In this document: piece by piece, positions 63,514 to 64,000 of the stretch
Layout: each line of letters opens with the position of its first letter
How positions within the stretch are numbered: position 1 is the first letter of the stretch
DNA from: Caldilineaceae bacterium
GTDB lineage: Bacteria; Chloroflexota; Anaerolineae; Caldilineales; Caldilineaceae
Assembly: GCA_020634815.1 (NCBI GenBank)
Contig: JACKBA010000011.1
Location: 98,744-162,743 of the forward strand
DNA: 64,000 nucleotides
Direction of reading: 5' to 3'
Translations under genes and position numbers: made by a program
Notes under the pieces: model-generated
Databases searched by the model: none
What the model saw: the letters and a program-made list of their open reading frames with translations, nothing else
Told to the model about the DNA's origin: nothing

Positions 63514-63528
63514 CGAGACCTGGTCTCG
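63514..63528. promoter_or_regulatory. Perfect odd palindrome upstream of the adenosine-specific kinase
   Basis: CGAGACC-T-GGTCTCG: 7-bp arms around one base, with the near edge 24 bp before the gene start at 63489. Its position suits an operator in the divergent kinase/uvrB spacer. No binding protein is known. Confidence 0.45.
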
Positions 63529-63625
63529 AAACAGGGAGATGGCGGTCTCATTTCAGTTTACACGAAAACGGGGGCAGCGCCAGTGTGGCGCCGGTCAATC
63601 CTTCCTGGAAAACTCGTGCCAATAG

Positions 63626-63655
63626 TTGGACATTCTGCGCCGTTTCCGCTATACT
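63626..63655 (+). promoter_or_regulatory. Sigma-70-type promoter of uvrB
   Basis: TTGGAC (63626-63631) and TATACT (63650-63655) are separated by 18 bp, about 66 bp before the uvrB start. The LexA-type box immediately follows the -10 element. Confidence 0.7.
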
Positions 63656-63665
63656 AGCAAGACTA

Positions 63666-63677
63666 GAACCCATGTTC
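63666..63677 (+). promoter_or_regulatory. LexA (SOS) operator upstream of uvrB, GAAC-N4-GTTC type
   Basis: GAACCCATGTTC matches the Bacillus/actinobacterial-type LexA box core GAAC-N4-GTTC exactly. It lies 11 bp after the -10 element, across the expected transcript start, where repressor binding would block transcription. uvrB is a classic SOS gene, so regulation by LexA is likely, though inferred. Confidence 0.7.
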
Positions 63678-63721
63678 GGATCGTGCGGATCCCCATGTGT
63701 ACAGGAGCGGATTCTTCAGCT

Positions 63722-64000
<279 letters not shown>

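Overview
This is 64 kb of a GC-rich bacterial chromosome, most likely Chloroflexota (Caldilineae/Anaerolineae-like). The assignment is inferred from gene style: lipoprotein binding proteins with Ala/Pro-rich leaders, a DUF433/DUF5615 toxin-antitoxin pair, coenzyme F420 genes, very large secreted repeat proteins, and spacers filled with degenerate 7-9 nt tandem repeats folded into hairpins. No rRNA, tRNA, CRISPR array, transposase or phage genes were seen. The genes at both window edges are cut: a KimA-like potassium importer on the left and uvrB on the right.

Layout. 1-3.9 kb (minus): potassium uptake (two TrkA-type RCK proteins and a KimA-like permease), ADP-ribosylglycohydrolase, a small Smr protein and a P-loop kinase. 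4-12.8 kb (minus): a carbohydrate catabolic cluster read from a LacI repressor through a TIM-barrel isomerase, a zinc dehydrogenase, a HUMPS/OMP-decarboxylase-family enzyme and a LarA-like (DUF2088) enzyme to a complete sugar ABC importer. 13-17.8 kb (plus): a ferric iron ABC importer whose binding-protein and permease genes are separated by a toxin-antitoxin pair. 17.9-29.4 kb (plus): an alpha/beta hydrolase, then a tandem-domain DsbA-like protein translationally coupled to a 2983-residue secreted protein. That protein carries eight ~220-residue repeats, each with exactly four cysteines.

29.5-45 kb: M81 (MlrC) peptidase, an RlhA-like U32 protein carrying an in-frame copy of spacer-type repeats, a HigBA-like toxin-antitoxin pair, DUF2461, RidA, thiolase, a fused 3-oxoacid CoA-transferase, a serine hydrolase, nucleotidyltransferase and GNAT genes, a GIN-domain lipoprotein, DUF4037 and a Mug-type DNA glycosylase. 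45-54 kb: a secreted beta-helix/PKD protein, TrpB2, an MFS transporter, PurC and a secreted beta-propeller-like protein. 54-58 kb: F420 biosynthesis (cofC, cofD, an FbiB C-domain-like nitroreductase) beside an F420-type luciferase-like oxidoreductase. 58-64 kb: a fused FAD/2Fe-2S subunit of a molybdenum hydroxylase without its large subunit, an acyltransferase overlapping a phosphotransferase tail-to-tail, FabH, an adenosine-specific kinase and uvrB behind a Gram-positive-type LexA box.

The most unusual items are the DsbA-like/giant Cys4-repeat protein pair, the shared LYLPA(V/I)xR ending of two secreted proteins, the hairpin spacer repeats including one inside a coding sequence, and the compact F420 locus.
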